From IMG/VR virus record IMGVR_UViG_3300048091_000259, positions 1 through 24,304 of that record: 24,304 bases of DNA; one strand, written 5' to 3'. Positions 6,227-13,059 of this stretch are shown here, one piece after another. The notes below the pieces were generated by a model that did not search any database, had not been told where the DNA came from, and saw nothing but the letters and a program-made list of their open reading frames with translations. The stretch's first letter is position 1; each line of letters opens with the position of its first letter. Source of the DNA: a virus. A program made the translations under genes and the position numbers.

Positions 6227-6511
6227 TCATTCCTTCCCGGTATAATTACGCTTTGTAGCGGGAACTATATTAGAAAAAGGAGGCGACGTTTTATGCACTT
6301 TCTCATCGGACTTATTATCGGAGGAGCTATCGGAGCTCTTACGCATCTGTTCTAAAACTCGGCGGTTCTCGGCGTGCATATGTGCGTATAGGACCGCCTT
6401 TACATATCCGCTAAAATTGTCTCCGCAGTGATCCATTACCCATTTCAGTAACGCTTCCTGGTTCGGATTCTTCGCGTTGAAGCTGACCGCTTTCCGTACG
6501 TACTGATCCAT
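6227..6511 (-). CDS. ribbon-helix-helix-like small protein (ParR/CopG-type plan)
   Basis: ATG 6511 (MDQYVRKAVSFNAKNPNQE) with GGAAGGGG about 8 bases upstream gives 94 residues; a longer frame from 6553 lacks this site. Residues 5-45 show the order beta strand (RKAVSFNAK), helix (PNQEALLKWVMDHC), GDN turn, helix (FSGYVKAVLYAHMHAENRR), which matches ribbon-helix-helix DNA-binding proteins such as CopG, AlfB and ParR. The C-terminal third is serine- and lysine-rich and probably disordered. In conjugative plasmids such proteins bind oriT or centromere repeats, so it is a candidate specificity factor for the ATPase downstream. No ParM- or TubZ-like filament gene is present in the window. Confidence 0.7.
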   Translation of the reverse strand: MDQYVRKAVSFNAKNPNQEALLKWVMDHCGDNFSGYVKAVLYAHMHAENRRVLEQMRKSSDSSSDNKSDEKVHKTSPPFSNIVPATKRNYTGKE

Positions 6512-6743
6512 CCGCGTTATCCCCTTCCGTTTGTTTCTTACGTTTACCTTCACGCCGTTTTTCAGTTACACCACCGCGTGATTTCAATTCCGCGATTAAC
6601 GTTTCGATCGCAGCTATATCGTCTAAGAGTTCGTTAGTTATCGCGTTATTTTTTGCGACTGATTGCGCGTAATTAACGAGCATACCTCCGAGTGTTTTTA
6701 CGGAAACTTCGCCCGCCATACGCTTCAATAACGCCTTATCCAT
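6411..6743 (-). CDS. helical hypothetical protein, first gene of the conjugation-like operon
   Basis: I start it at ATG 6743 (MDKALLKRMAGEVSVKTLG) because AAAGGAGG lies 11 bases upstream; a TTG at 6803 in the same frame has no ribosome site. It gives 110 residues. Residues 1-65 are natural-looking and helical (GGMLVNYAQSVAKNNAI, LLDDIAAIETLIAELKSR). The last 45 residues are low-complexity and hydrophilic, and they share 101 bases with the start of the next gene in another frame, so they may carry little function. The family is not recognised. An operator-like palindrome lies about 60 bases upstream. Confidence 0.6.
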   Translation of the reverse strand: MDKALLKRMAGEVSVKTLGGMLVNYAQSVAKNNAITNELLDDIAAIETLIAELKSRGGVTEKRREGKRKKQTEGDNADGSVRTESGQLQREESEPGSVTEMGNGSLRRQF

Positions 6744-6805
6744 AGCTTCCGTCGCCTCCTTTAAACGTTTGATGTTAGAGGATACGGTGTACGGCTCGGT
6801 CAATA

Positions 6806-6823
6806 TTCCGTATTTTTACGGAA
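6806..6823. promoter_or_regulatory. operator-like palindrome between divergent genes
   Basis: TTCCGTA (6806-6812) and TACGGAA (6817-6823) form a perfect 7-bp inverted repeat across TTTT. It sits next to a minus-strand TTGACC (6803-6798) that could be a -35 element and about 70 bases before the plus-strand HTH gene, a natural place for a repressor of the divergent pair. Confidence 0.5.
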
Positions 6824-6893
6824 AGGTATGTATTGATTTTAGTAGGCTCGTCGACACTCGTAGATATATAGCGATAGAGACGGGTGGTGTAGT

Positions 6894-7118
6894 ATGTTTG
6901 GATTAGGTAAGAAGCGTAGTAAATACGGAAGGTTTCTAGATGAACACGGGATCAATCAGGAGAGAGTGCGCGAGGTTACGAAGTTAAATAAAGACACGTT
7001 AACGAGGGTATGTAATACGGATCAATACCCGAGCGGTACGACGATGCGGAAGTTAGTAGATGCTGCGCGAAAACTAACGGGTAAGGACGTAAAGGCTGAC
7101 GATTTTTGGACGATGTAA
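6894..7118 (+). CDS. small helix-turn-helix regulator (XRE/Cro-like)
   Basis: The 74-residue product starts at ATG 6894 (MFGLGKKRSKYGRFLDEHG). It contains INQERVREVTKLNKDTLTRV as helices 2-3 and YPSGTTMRKLVDAARKL as the following helix, the usual order in Cro/C1-type DNA-binding domains; the final segment (VKADDFW) is the short wing-like ending seen in phage Cro proteins. The protein is basic. It is divergent from the 3092-6743 operon, and it ends against the lysis terminator at 7122-7165. By position it would control the conjugation-like operon, possibly through 6806-6823. The ribosome site (GGGTGGTG) is mediocre. Confidence 0.85.
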   Translation: MFGLGKKRSKYGRFLDEHGINQERVREVTKLNKDTLTRVCNTDQYPSGTTMRKLVDAARKLTGKDVKADDFWTM

Positions 7119-7121
7119 CGC

Positions 7122-7165
7122 AAAAAGGGAGCGACAATAGGGCGTTAATCCCCATCATCGCTCCC
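7122..7165 (-). terminator. intrinsic terminator of the lysis/late transcript
   Basis: On the minus strand GGGAGCGA (7165-7158) pairs perfectly with TCGCTCCC (7134-7127), with an inner GGG/CCC, and is followed by TTTTT. It lies 86 bases past the endolysin stop and also abuts the end of the convergent HTH gene. In the plus direction there is no U-run. Confidence 0.85.
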
Positions 7166-7167
7166 AG

Positions 7168-7201
7168 CGCTACGCCCGTAGGGGCTACGCTACCCCTAGC
7201 G
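7168..7201. repeat. small hairpin beside the lysis terminator
   Basis: TAGGGG (7179-7184) and CCCCTA (7193-7198) form a 6-bp stem; an outer CGCTA/TAGCG pair overlaps it and would compete. No U-run follows in either direction. Its role is unknown. Confidence 0.35.
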
Positions 7202-7250
7202 TATTCCGCGTGGCTCGTACATTATGACAGTTATCGCGTTACTTATAACG

Positions 7251-8036
7251 TTAGAATAACTCTTTCCGGTGCATGATCGTTATGAACCGGTAGAAGTCTT
7301 CCGAGCCTCCGTCCGGCGTATCGATAAGTTTCGCGCAGACAGCCGCATCCACTGCCGCTTTCGCCCACGTTGGTACTGCCGCCATCTTAAGCGTTCCCTC
7401 TAACGTTTTAATCCGTTCCGCTTGCGCTTCGACCGTAGCCTGGAGCGCGCTAAACGCCTTCTTCTCATCCGCTGTCATTGACGTATCCTCCTCCGCTTTT
7501 TCCGTTCCATATGCGATAACTGCCGCGACAAACTCCGCTTTATCTATTCCGCTACCCGGGCACGTTTTGAGTGACGTCATCTCGCGGTGAAATACGATGC
7601 GGCTACCGAACATATCCGCTAGTGCACGCGTTAAGCCGACCGCCGTACGTAGTTGCGCGCCCTCTAACTTCTCCGCGCCTTTATCGAAGTTACCGATCAT
7701 CTCGAACATGAACGGATGCACTCCGTCATTATCCGAATCGTTAAATCCGGTCGCTGACGCCGGTGCTTGCGTTAACGGACGCCCATCCCATATGTAACCG
7801 TCCGGATCAATCGTAGCGTGCTGCGCAATATCAGACCATCCGTTAACTTGCGTATGCGTACGGTACATCGCCTGAATATAAAACGATGGATCCGCTTTAC
7901 TCCGATACATTGCGATCGTCGGCTTCCACGTTCCATGCACGTGTACTTCTGGAAACTTAACGCGGCCAATGTACGTACGCAGATACGCGGTAAACTCTTC
8001 GAGTGTATAGCGTCTAAACGTTTTTGGTACCGTCAT
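7251..8036 (-). CDS. endolysin, N-acetylmuramoyl-L-alanine amidase
   Basis: This 261-residue enzyme would cut the amide bond between muramic acid and the stem peptide of the host wall at lysis. Residues about 20-170 form an Amidase_2/PGRP-type zinc domain: VHVHGTW gives H34, FHREMTSL gives H150, and TCPG gives C159, the three zinc ligands expected. A coiled-coil linker (residues about 180-220, EAQAERIKTLEGTLK) leads to a C-terminal WAKAAVDAAVCAKLIDTPDG segment resembling an SLH-like wall-binding unit. No signal peptide is present, so it depends on the holin next to it. The start overlaps the holin gene by 23 bases. It is the last gene of the late operon before the 7122-7165 terminator. Confidence 0.93.
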   Translation of the reverse strand: MTVPKTFRRYTLEEFTAYLRTYIGRVKFPEVHVHGTWKPTIAMYRSKADPSFYIQAMYRTHTQVNGWSDIAQHATIDPDGYIWDGRPLTQAPASATGFNDSDNDGVHPFMFEMIGNFDKGAEKLEGAQLRTAVGLTRALADMFGSRIVFHREMTSLKTCPGSGIDKAEFVAAVIAYGTEKAEEDTSMTADEKKAFSALQATVEAQAERIKTLEGTLKMAAVPTWAKAAVDAAVCAKLIDTPDGGSEDFYRFITIMHRKELF

Positions 8037-8439
8037 CGTTTACGCCACCTTTATCCTTAAGTACGGTGATAATACGTTTAACTGCGTCCGGTAGAGGTAA
8101 CCCGTGCCGTCCGTAATTTTCCGCTAACGAAATCATCTCGTTCGCGATATAGAAGTACGTCGCTGCGCCCATTGTTACGTCGTCTAACTCGAGCAAAACG
8201 TCCATACGGTGCGCGAGTATAATAACGAGTAGCATGAGCCCTTTCTTCGCGAGACCGACCGCTCCTACCGCGCTACTAATGCCGCGCCCCTCTTTAATAG
8301 ACGCAGAGACGCCGGAGATAATATCGACGCCAATCACGCATAAGAGAAACGTTAACGCCTCCGTCCAGTGACCGAAAGCGAACGTAATAAAAGCGCCAGC
8401 TATGCCGACGCCCGTAGTAACCGCTATTTGACTATTCAA
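8014..8439 (-). CDS. phage holin, toxin-secretion/holin_4 family
   Basis: The 141-residue product starts at TTG 8439, chosen because GAGGAGG lies 7 bases upstream and the start overlaps the stop of the preceding small gene. Membrane segments are visible at VGIAGAFITFAFG, ALTFLLCVIGVDIISG and KKGLMLLVIILAHRM, with a fourth weak one at AATYFYIANEMISL. The DIISGVSASIKEGRG and YIANEMISLAENYGRHGLPLP motifs are typical of the Bacteriophage_holin_4 family of Firmicutes phages. It makes the membrane lesion that releases the endolysin encoded next. Confidence 0.93.
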   Translation of the reverse strand: MNSQIAVTTGVGIAGAFITFAFGHWTEALTFLLCVIGVDIISGVSASIKEGRGISSAVGAVGLAKKGLMLLVIILAHRMDVLLELDDVTMGAATYFYIANEMISLAENYGRHGLPLPDAVKRIITVLKDKGGVNDDGTKNV

Positions 8440-8573
8440 ACCGTAACCTCCTCGTTTAACTCCGCTAATCCTGCCGCTACCTCTTCGCGTACAGTAACCG
8501 GTACCGTATCAATCGTCCGTAAGCCAGCGCGTATTAATTTAACGTAGATTGGTACGAGTGGATTCGTACTCAT
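8436..8573 (-). CDS. CD1375-type small phage protein (45 aa)
   Basis: ATG 8573 has GGGAGGGG about 8 bases upstream, and the frame ends with TGA 8438-8436, inside the holin start. The sequence begins MSTNPLVPIYVKLIRAG, continues RTIDTVPVTVREEV and ends in an acidic helix. The N-P-L-V-P-x-Y-V-K-L-I-x-A-G-x-R-T-I-D pattern is that of the CD1375 family found just before holins in Clostridium and Bacillus phages. Its role is unknown. ATGA overlap with the previous gene shows coupling. Confidence 0.85.
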   Translation of the reverse strand: MSTNPLVPIYVKLIRAGLRTIDTVPVTVREEVAAGLAELNEEVTV

Positions 8574-8917
8574 ACGGCAACCCCTCCCGCTAAGATCATT
8601 TCGTAGAGATCCGCGATTGCTTCCATTAGCGTAAGGTTATCGGATTCCAACTGTTCGATGCGGAGTTCCTCCGGTGTCTTTTGCGGTAACGGCGGATCAA
8701 CCGTTTCAATGTCCGCGGAGACGAACGCACCGTCTTCATCTATTACGATTGTGACCGCGCCTCCGTTAACGTGAGATTCCCATATTTGCGCGGATAACAC
8801 CTCGTCATCTACGGTAAGGCTACCGGATGTTTCCGCGAGATCAACGAAGGATATTCCGTTAGGAACCGCTCCGATAACTTTGCCTGTTGCAACTTCAAAT
8901 TCGATTAATAGTTTCAT
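8570..8917 (-). CDS. hypothetical tail-region protein (XkdW-like position)
   Basis: The 115-residue product starts MKLLIEFEVATGKVIG, with AGGAGG upstream. The middle is a beta-rich acidic domain (VVDEDGAF-type loops, SADIETVDPPLP) and the last third is the helix TPEELRIEQLESDNLTLMEA. Small proteins of this plan with a PTPEEL linker and a leucine-rich C-terminal helix sit between fibres and holin in many Firmicutes siphophages, where XkdW is found in PBSX. A structural or chaperone role for the fibre is inference. Its stop overlaps the next start as ATGA. Confidence 0.75.
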   Translation of the reverse strand: MKLLIEFEVATGKVIGAVPNGISFVDLAETSGSLTVDDEVLSAQIWESHVNGGAVTIVIDEDGAFVSADIETVDPPLPQKTPEELRIEQLESDNLTLMEAIADLYEMILAGGVAV

Positions 8918-8926
8918 ACGGCCTCC

Positions 8927-9682
8927 TTAACTCAATACGTCTTGATCGCCTACAACTTCGACACCGCATAGCGTGAGATTCCTGACGCGACAAGTTGTTC
9001 CCGACGAGGCATAGAGTAACATTCTGCAGTGTCCTGGAATATACGGTAAGTCGATGCTGAAGCTTGAGTATGTCGAAGATGTAGTAGATGCTCCGCTTAC
9101 ACTATCCGCAGTTAAGTTACCGGCTGAAACGAGTCCAAAGCGACAGTCAAATCCCGCGCTTGATCCGTTTGTTCCCGACTGTATCTCACCCTTTAACCGG
9201 TATCTTCCCGGCTTGCTTATATGGAAAAACCCTACTCCGCCGCCATTATTACCGACTTCATCCGGCTTACTTAATAGAACGTCATCACTCAACGCAATGT
9301 GCTTACTTAAGTTATCCGCGTACACTTTCGTCGCGGTATGCGTATCCGCTGTCGGTGTCCCTACGTTAAACTGTCCGTTCGCGTCTCGATGAGCGAGCGT
9401 GTTAGGTGTTGCTGCGCTCGTTGATCCGTGAACCGGCGCAGTTGTAATAGCCGCGTGTGTATCCACCGTACTCTTAAGCGCAACGTCATCGCTCGCCGCC
9501 GGTGCCACTGCTTTCATACGTCCGTTAGCGTCACGCTTTACGATTACGTCCGGTGTTGCCGCGCTAGTTGCCGCGTTGAGCGTATCGTGTGCGTCGCCGA
9601 TACCCGTTTCAATCTTGTTCATATTCGCGGCTGATATCGGAGTTTCGTTATCCGCCCATACCGTTTTGTTATACACCGTCAA
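8927..9682 (-). CDS. tail fibre / receptor-binding protein
   Basis: 251 residues from TTG 9682, with AGGTGA 7 bases upstream. The N-terminus (VWADNETPISAANMNKIETG) is the attachment motif often found in phage fibres. Residues about 38-130 contain two copies of a TSAATP-x5-RDANG-x6-P repeat ending in an A-x-K-x-VD-like element, typical of a fibre shaft. The C-terminal 110 residues are a glycine- and serine-rich beta domain (GGGVGFFHISKPGRYRLKGE) that probably forms the trimeric tip and binds the host surface. It follows a terminator (9706-9737) with no room for a promoter, so it relies on read-through. Confidence 0.8.
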   Translation of the reverse strand: MTVYNKTVWADNETPISAANMNKIETGIGDAHDTLNAATSAATPDVIVKRDANGRMKAVAPAASDDVALKSTVDTHAAITTAPVHGSTSAATPNTLAHRDANGQFNVGTPTADTHTATKVYADNLSKHIALSDDVLLSKPDEVGNNGGGVGFFHISKPGRYRLKGEIQSGTNGSSAGFDCRFGLVSAGNLTADSVSGASTTSSTYSSFSIDLPYIPGHCRMLLYASSGTTCRVRNLTLCGVEVVGDQDVLS

Positions 9683-9705
9683 ATTGCGTCACCTCTCCCG
9701 TAAAT

Positions 9706-9737
9706 AAAAAAGAGCCCCGCGTATTAAGTCGAGGCTC
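9706..9737 (-). terminator. intrinsic terminator before the fibre gene
   Basis: On the minus strand GAGCCTCG (9737-9730) pairs with CGGGGCTC (9719-9712; one G-T pair) and is followed by TTTTTT. It overlaps the final codons of the gene at 9724. Confidence 0.9.
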
Positions 9738-10083
9738 TCCGTATGGTTATTTCCGCCGATAACGTTAAGCTATCGATATTCGTCTTCGTAAAATCGGATG
9801 GGCCCGCGATAATCAACGTGCCCGTATTCGCCGAGTCTGTCGCGCCAACGCCGAACGTGCCCCAACCGCCTATAAGTCCGTTGGCTTCCGTTTCGTCAAA
9901 GTACGTTTCCTTGACGACCGTTAAGCCGTCCGTAAAGGATAGCGTAACTTCTTTGCGGGCGAACTCCGTAGGGAGCTGCGTATCCGTTTCGGTCGGCGCG
10001 TCGGTACTTACGGCGATGTGCGTTAAATCTGCGTCAATTAGCGCGAGAATACGTAATAGGCCCGCGTCTGGTACGAACGCCAT
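9724..10083 (-). CDS. small hypothetical tail/baseplate protein
   Basis: 119 residues from ATG 10083, preceded by AAAAGGAG. The sequence begins MAFVPDAGLLRILALIDADL, then carries a threonine-rich loop and beta strands (KEVTLSFTDGLTVVKETYF), a GGWGTFGVGATD glycine turn and a final strand pair (LTLSAEITIRR). This is a compact all-beta domain lying between two fibre genes; a baseplate or fibre-connector role is inferred from position only. Its last residues are encoded in the terminator stem. Confidence 0.7.
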   Translation of the reverse strand: MAFVPDAGLLRILALIDADLTHIAVSTDAPTETDTQLPTEFARKEVTLSFTDGLTVVKETYFDETEANGLIGGWGTFGVGATDSANTGTLIIAGPSDFTKTNIDSLTLSAEITIRRAST

Positions 10084-10099
10084 GCGTGATCAACTCCTT

Positions 10100-12685
10100 T
10101 TATTGATGCGCGCAGATAGTTGAATACATGATGTCCGCCATCTGCAGGTAACCAGGCGTTTGAGGATGAACGCTATCAATCGGATAAACCTCTGTCACAC
10201 CTGAATTTCTCGGGTTTACGGCTACGTTCTGCTGGCCAAAATTGAACTCGCTGTCATGAGCCAGTGCGATCGGCATAAAGTAAACCTTCGTGTAAGAATC
10301 AAGCAAAATCGATAATGACTTCATCAAACCGAAAATTTTCATATCCTCTTTCAGTTTATACTTGTTTTGGGCATCGCTATATCCGTCAGTGTTAACAGTA
10401 TTTCCGATACCGTTCTGACTTGGCCTGTACAAAGTATTAACTACGAAAATAGGGATATTTGCGTCATCTTGACGAATGTAATCAACTACCTGCTTAATCC
10501 CAACTGCAGCAGCGTTGGTAGTAAAATCTGAAGTATAATCAGGCAACGAGTTAGTACCTAAGAAAATCTGTACAGTACTCGGATTAAGACCAGACGTTGA
10601 TTTATAGTAATTCCAGTCAAACCTTGAGGTTGTAGGGTTCCAGAACGGGTTGGCCGAGGATACCCCGTTGTTATCGAATGTATAAGTCGCGTTAGACATA
10701 TAACTTCCGTATGACCAACCGCTTCTGCCTTCATGGTTCAAATTACCGCCTTGTGTATCACCGTTCCAACGAGTTCCGACGTACTTAATCATATTGCCTG
10801 ACAGTGTTCTGGTCTCAGCTAACCACGGTTTACTGTTCGTTAGACTATCGCCGATAGGACATACAGTTATTGGCGCGGTAATTACGTTATTAACGATCTT
10901 TACAGTTGTCGTACCGAACCATACAACGTTATTATTCTTATCGCGGATATTTAGTTTGAGTGAGTATTCCCCTATGTTAGCGCTCGTGCCTGTAATCGAG
11001 AATTTACGTGTCAGGTTCGCTCCTACGTTACATATCCACTCGAAATAATACCTATCTGCGTAGACACAGACTTGCTTATTATACAGTTCGATTGTTCTAC
11101 CGACAGCTACGCAAATTTCCTTCGGCAAGAAGGCTTTAAAGTCCGGCACAGTTAAAAGATCGTCAGGAATTTTAGAGCCGTAGGATTGAAACGAAGGATT
11201 GGCTACGGTTGTCACGATACAATTTTGGATTCTGCCATAAACAGCAGCCCGAATGTATCCATCGTGAGTCGCGGTAAATTGGTAAACATCACTTACCGTT
11301 TCCGCGGTAACTTGAGTTAAAAAGTTATCAAATGACCGTATCTCGCGCGCTTTTACTCCAAAATTATAAGTCTTACCGCTCAAAACCTTCATGTACCCTG
11401 TTGTGTCGTAATTAGTGTTCGGTGTTCCGAAATAGGATTGAACCAAGACATTAGCGTCATTAGGATTCGCCAGGTTAATAGAAGGAACTGTAAAAGCAAG
11501 TTGCTCAACCGTTAAGTTAGGATTATCTTGTTTTGGGAGGTTTTCTTTTTTAACCGTCCAACTGTATGCTTGATAACTCGTGGGTAAGCTCGCATTCACA
11601 GTTACCATAAATGTCGCTTTTACGGATTGCGCAAAAGAAATAACCACATAACCATCAAACGGCGCAGTGGCTGTTGTAACACTTTGAATACTGGTGTTGT
11701 TTGCTCCTGTTGCTCCGTTTACAAAAGTGACGTACCTCATACTGTTTGACGCAGTAAGCACGTCGCCTGACTTTATTTTAAGTAAGGTAAATGAAGTGTA
11801 GGTGGCTGAGCTTTGGTAACCAGTTGTGTTTGAGTAGTAATAGCCATCTCTTACACTGGAGTCGCTCGGGTTATATTTATTTAAGCTTTCCTCAAAAAAA
11901 CTTACTTTCTGAGGAGCAATGCTTGCATCTGGTAAATCATTCAACGGATCTAAATCCTGCTTCTCAATAGAGCCTTTAGGGATTATATACTTAAACGGTT
12001 CGTATGAGGTGAATTTGGTACCTACCTCAATTTGAACTGCTCCCAAGTCAGTAGTCGCAGCACCCACCTGCATAAACGCCGCATTAGCTGGAGAAGTGAA
12101 TAAAGTATTTATAGTTGCTGTGTTTCTAATGATGAATACTTTATTGGAATCGTACCAGGCAACCGTCGCTACTTTTGTGAATGCATAAGTAGTGTTGCCT
12201 GAGGTCTCAATGTCGTAAGTTGTTGCTGAATACCCAACGCGTGTGAACTTAACCCCCGTAGAGGTAATGTCAGTGTCCGCAACCACTCGGCTCTTATCGA
12301 ACAGGTTTTTGCCTACTTTACTCACGGATAATATTTCAATCGATTGTGACTTTTGTGGGATTACTGCTGCTTGGTACACCCCACCTACTACCCAAGCGGC
12401 ACTGTTCCAGTAATACCACTTATTATCTGCAGCAACGATATAGTTGTGCTCATCTCCGGAAGGGAACGCTGCCTGAAGCGCGGTCAAAGTAGCGTAACTT
12501 CCTTTCGGTCCGCCGTTTACCTTCGCTAACTGCGTATCGACGTATATTTTATCCGCTTTATATATGTCGTGATCACCGATCTTCGCATCTATAGTACCGA
12601 AGTTATCGTTAAATTCCGTACGCTCAACAGGATCCGTTCCTGCCCATTTATGCAACGCAAGGTTTGTTGTTTTATCGCTACTCAA
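10100..12685 (-). CDS. tail fibre with C-terminal SGNH/GDSL hydrolase domain
   Basis: 861 residues from TTG 12685, the only usable start, with a weak GGTGC site. The N-terminal 25 residues (TTNLALHKWAGTDPVERTEF) form a fibre attachment motif. A long beta-rich, poorly conserved middle follows. The last 260 residues are an SGNH hydrolase: PIGDSLTNS (S614 nucleophile), GTNS (N712, oxyanion block) and DSVHP (D837, H840), giving a complete catalytic set. Such domains on phage fibres remove acetyl groups or cut esters on host surface polysaccharides, a likely role here. From about 12480 down to 10120 the TACG/CGTA-rich texture of all other genes is lost and the sequence is more AT-rich, while the first 70 residues keep the phage texture, so the tip appears to be a recent module swap. 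Confidence 0.88.
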   Translation of the reverse strand: MSSDKTTNLALHKWAGTDPVERTEFNDNFGTIDAKIGDHDIYKADKIYVDTQLAKVNGGPKGSYATLTALQAAFPSGDEHNYIVAADNKWYYWNSAAWVVGGVYQAAVIPQKSQSIEILSVSKVGKNLFDKSRVVADTDITSTGVKFTRVGYSATTYDIETSGNTTYAFTKVATVAWYDSNKVFIIRNTATINTLFTSPANAAFMQVGAATTDLGAVQIEVGTKFTSYEPFKYIIPKGSIEKQDLDPLNDLPDASIAPQKVSFFEESLNKYNPSDSSVRDGYYYSNTTGYQSSATYTSFTLLKIKSGDVLTASNSMRYVTFVNGATGANNTSIQSVTTATAPFDGYVVISFAQSVKATFMVTVNASLPTSYQAYSWTVKKENLPKQDNPNLTVEQLAFTVPSINLANPNDANVLVQSYFGTPNTNYDTTGYMKVLSGKTYNFGVKAREIRSFDNFLTQVTAETVSDVYQFTATHDGYIRAAVYGRIQNCIVTTVANPSFQSYGSKIPDDLLTVPDFKAFLPKEICVAVGRTIELYNKQVCVYADRYYFEWICNVGANLTRKFSITGTSANIGEYSLKLNIRDKNNNVVWFGTTTVKIVNNVITAPITVCPIGDSLTNSKPWLAETRTLSGNMIKYVGTRWNGDTQGGNLNHEGRSGWSYGSYMSNATYTFDNNGVSSANPFWNPTTSRFDWNYYKSTSGLNPSTVQIFLGTNSLPDYTSDFTTNAAAVGIKQVVDYIRQDDANIPIFVVNTLYRPSQNGIGNTVNTDGYSDAQNKYKLKEDMKIFGLMKSLSILLDSYTKVYFMPIALAHDSEFNFGQQNVAVNPRNSGVTEVYPIDSVHPQTPGYLQMADIMYSTICAHQ

Positions 12686-12702
12686 TCGGGTTGCACCGTC
12701 CT

Positions 12703-13059
12703 TTATACGTATAAGTTAAATAAGTCATTCCACACGTAATTCATCGAATCGTAATCCGCACCGTGCCGTAATTCGTCCCATGTCATTGCGCTAAGTCCGT
12801 TCCAATCGTCTTCTTCTAACGATTCGAACTCCGTTACGTCCTGCATCTCGTCCCACGATATCGCGCCCTGCCCTACGATTACCTGTCCGCAGAGGTGATA
12901 ACGGTGTAAGCGGTAATTCAGCTTCACCTCGACTTCGAAGTCCGCAAATAGCTTCAGAATGGACGTTAGCGCACCGGCCGCGGCATCGTCGAGGCGTTCG
13001 GATTCGAGCGCGCCTACACGCCGTTCGAGGTTCTTTAATATGTCTGTTGCGCTGCTCAC
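12703..13059 (-). CDS. hypothetical baseplate/tail protein with WDE repeats
   Basis: 118 residues from GTG 13059, with GAGGAGG upstream and a GTGA overlap with the previous stop. The N-terminus is a short coiled coil (ILKNLERRVGALESERL). The C-terminal half carries a repeated motif, AISWDEMQDVTEFESLEEDD then AMTWDELRHGADYDSMNYVW, i.e. SWDEM/TWDEL followed by an acidic segment. It lies between the hub and the fibre, so a linker or baseplate part is likely. The family is not recognised. Confidence 0.7.
   Translation of the reverse strand: MSSATDILKNLERRVGALESERLDDAAAGALTSILKLFADFEVEVKLNYRLHRYHLCGQVIVGQGAISWDEMQDVTEFESLEEDDWNGLSAMTWDELRHGADYDSMNYVWNDLFNLYV

Noticed and set aside
6227-7118. ParMR-type partition cassette
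   Set aside because: The RHH-like protein recalls ParR, but no actin- or tubulin-like gene is in the window, so partition is only one possibility.
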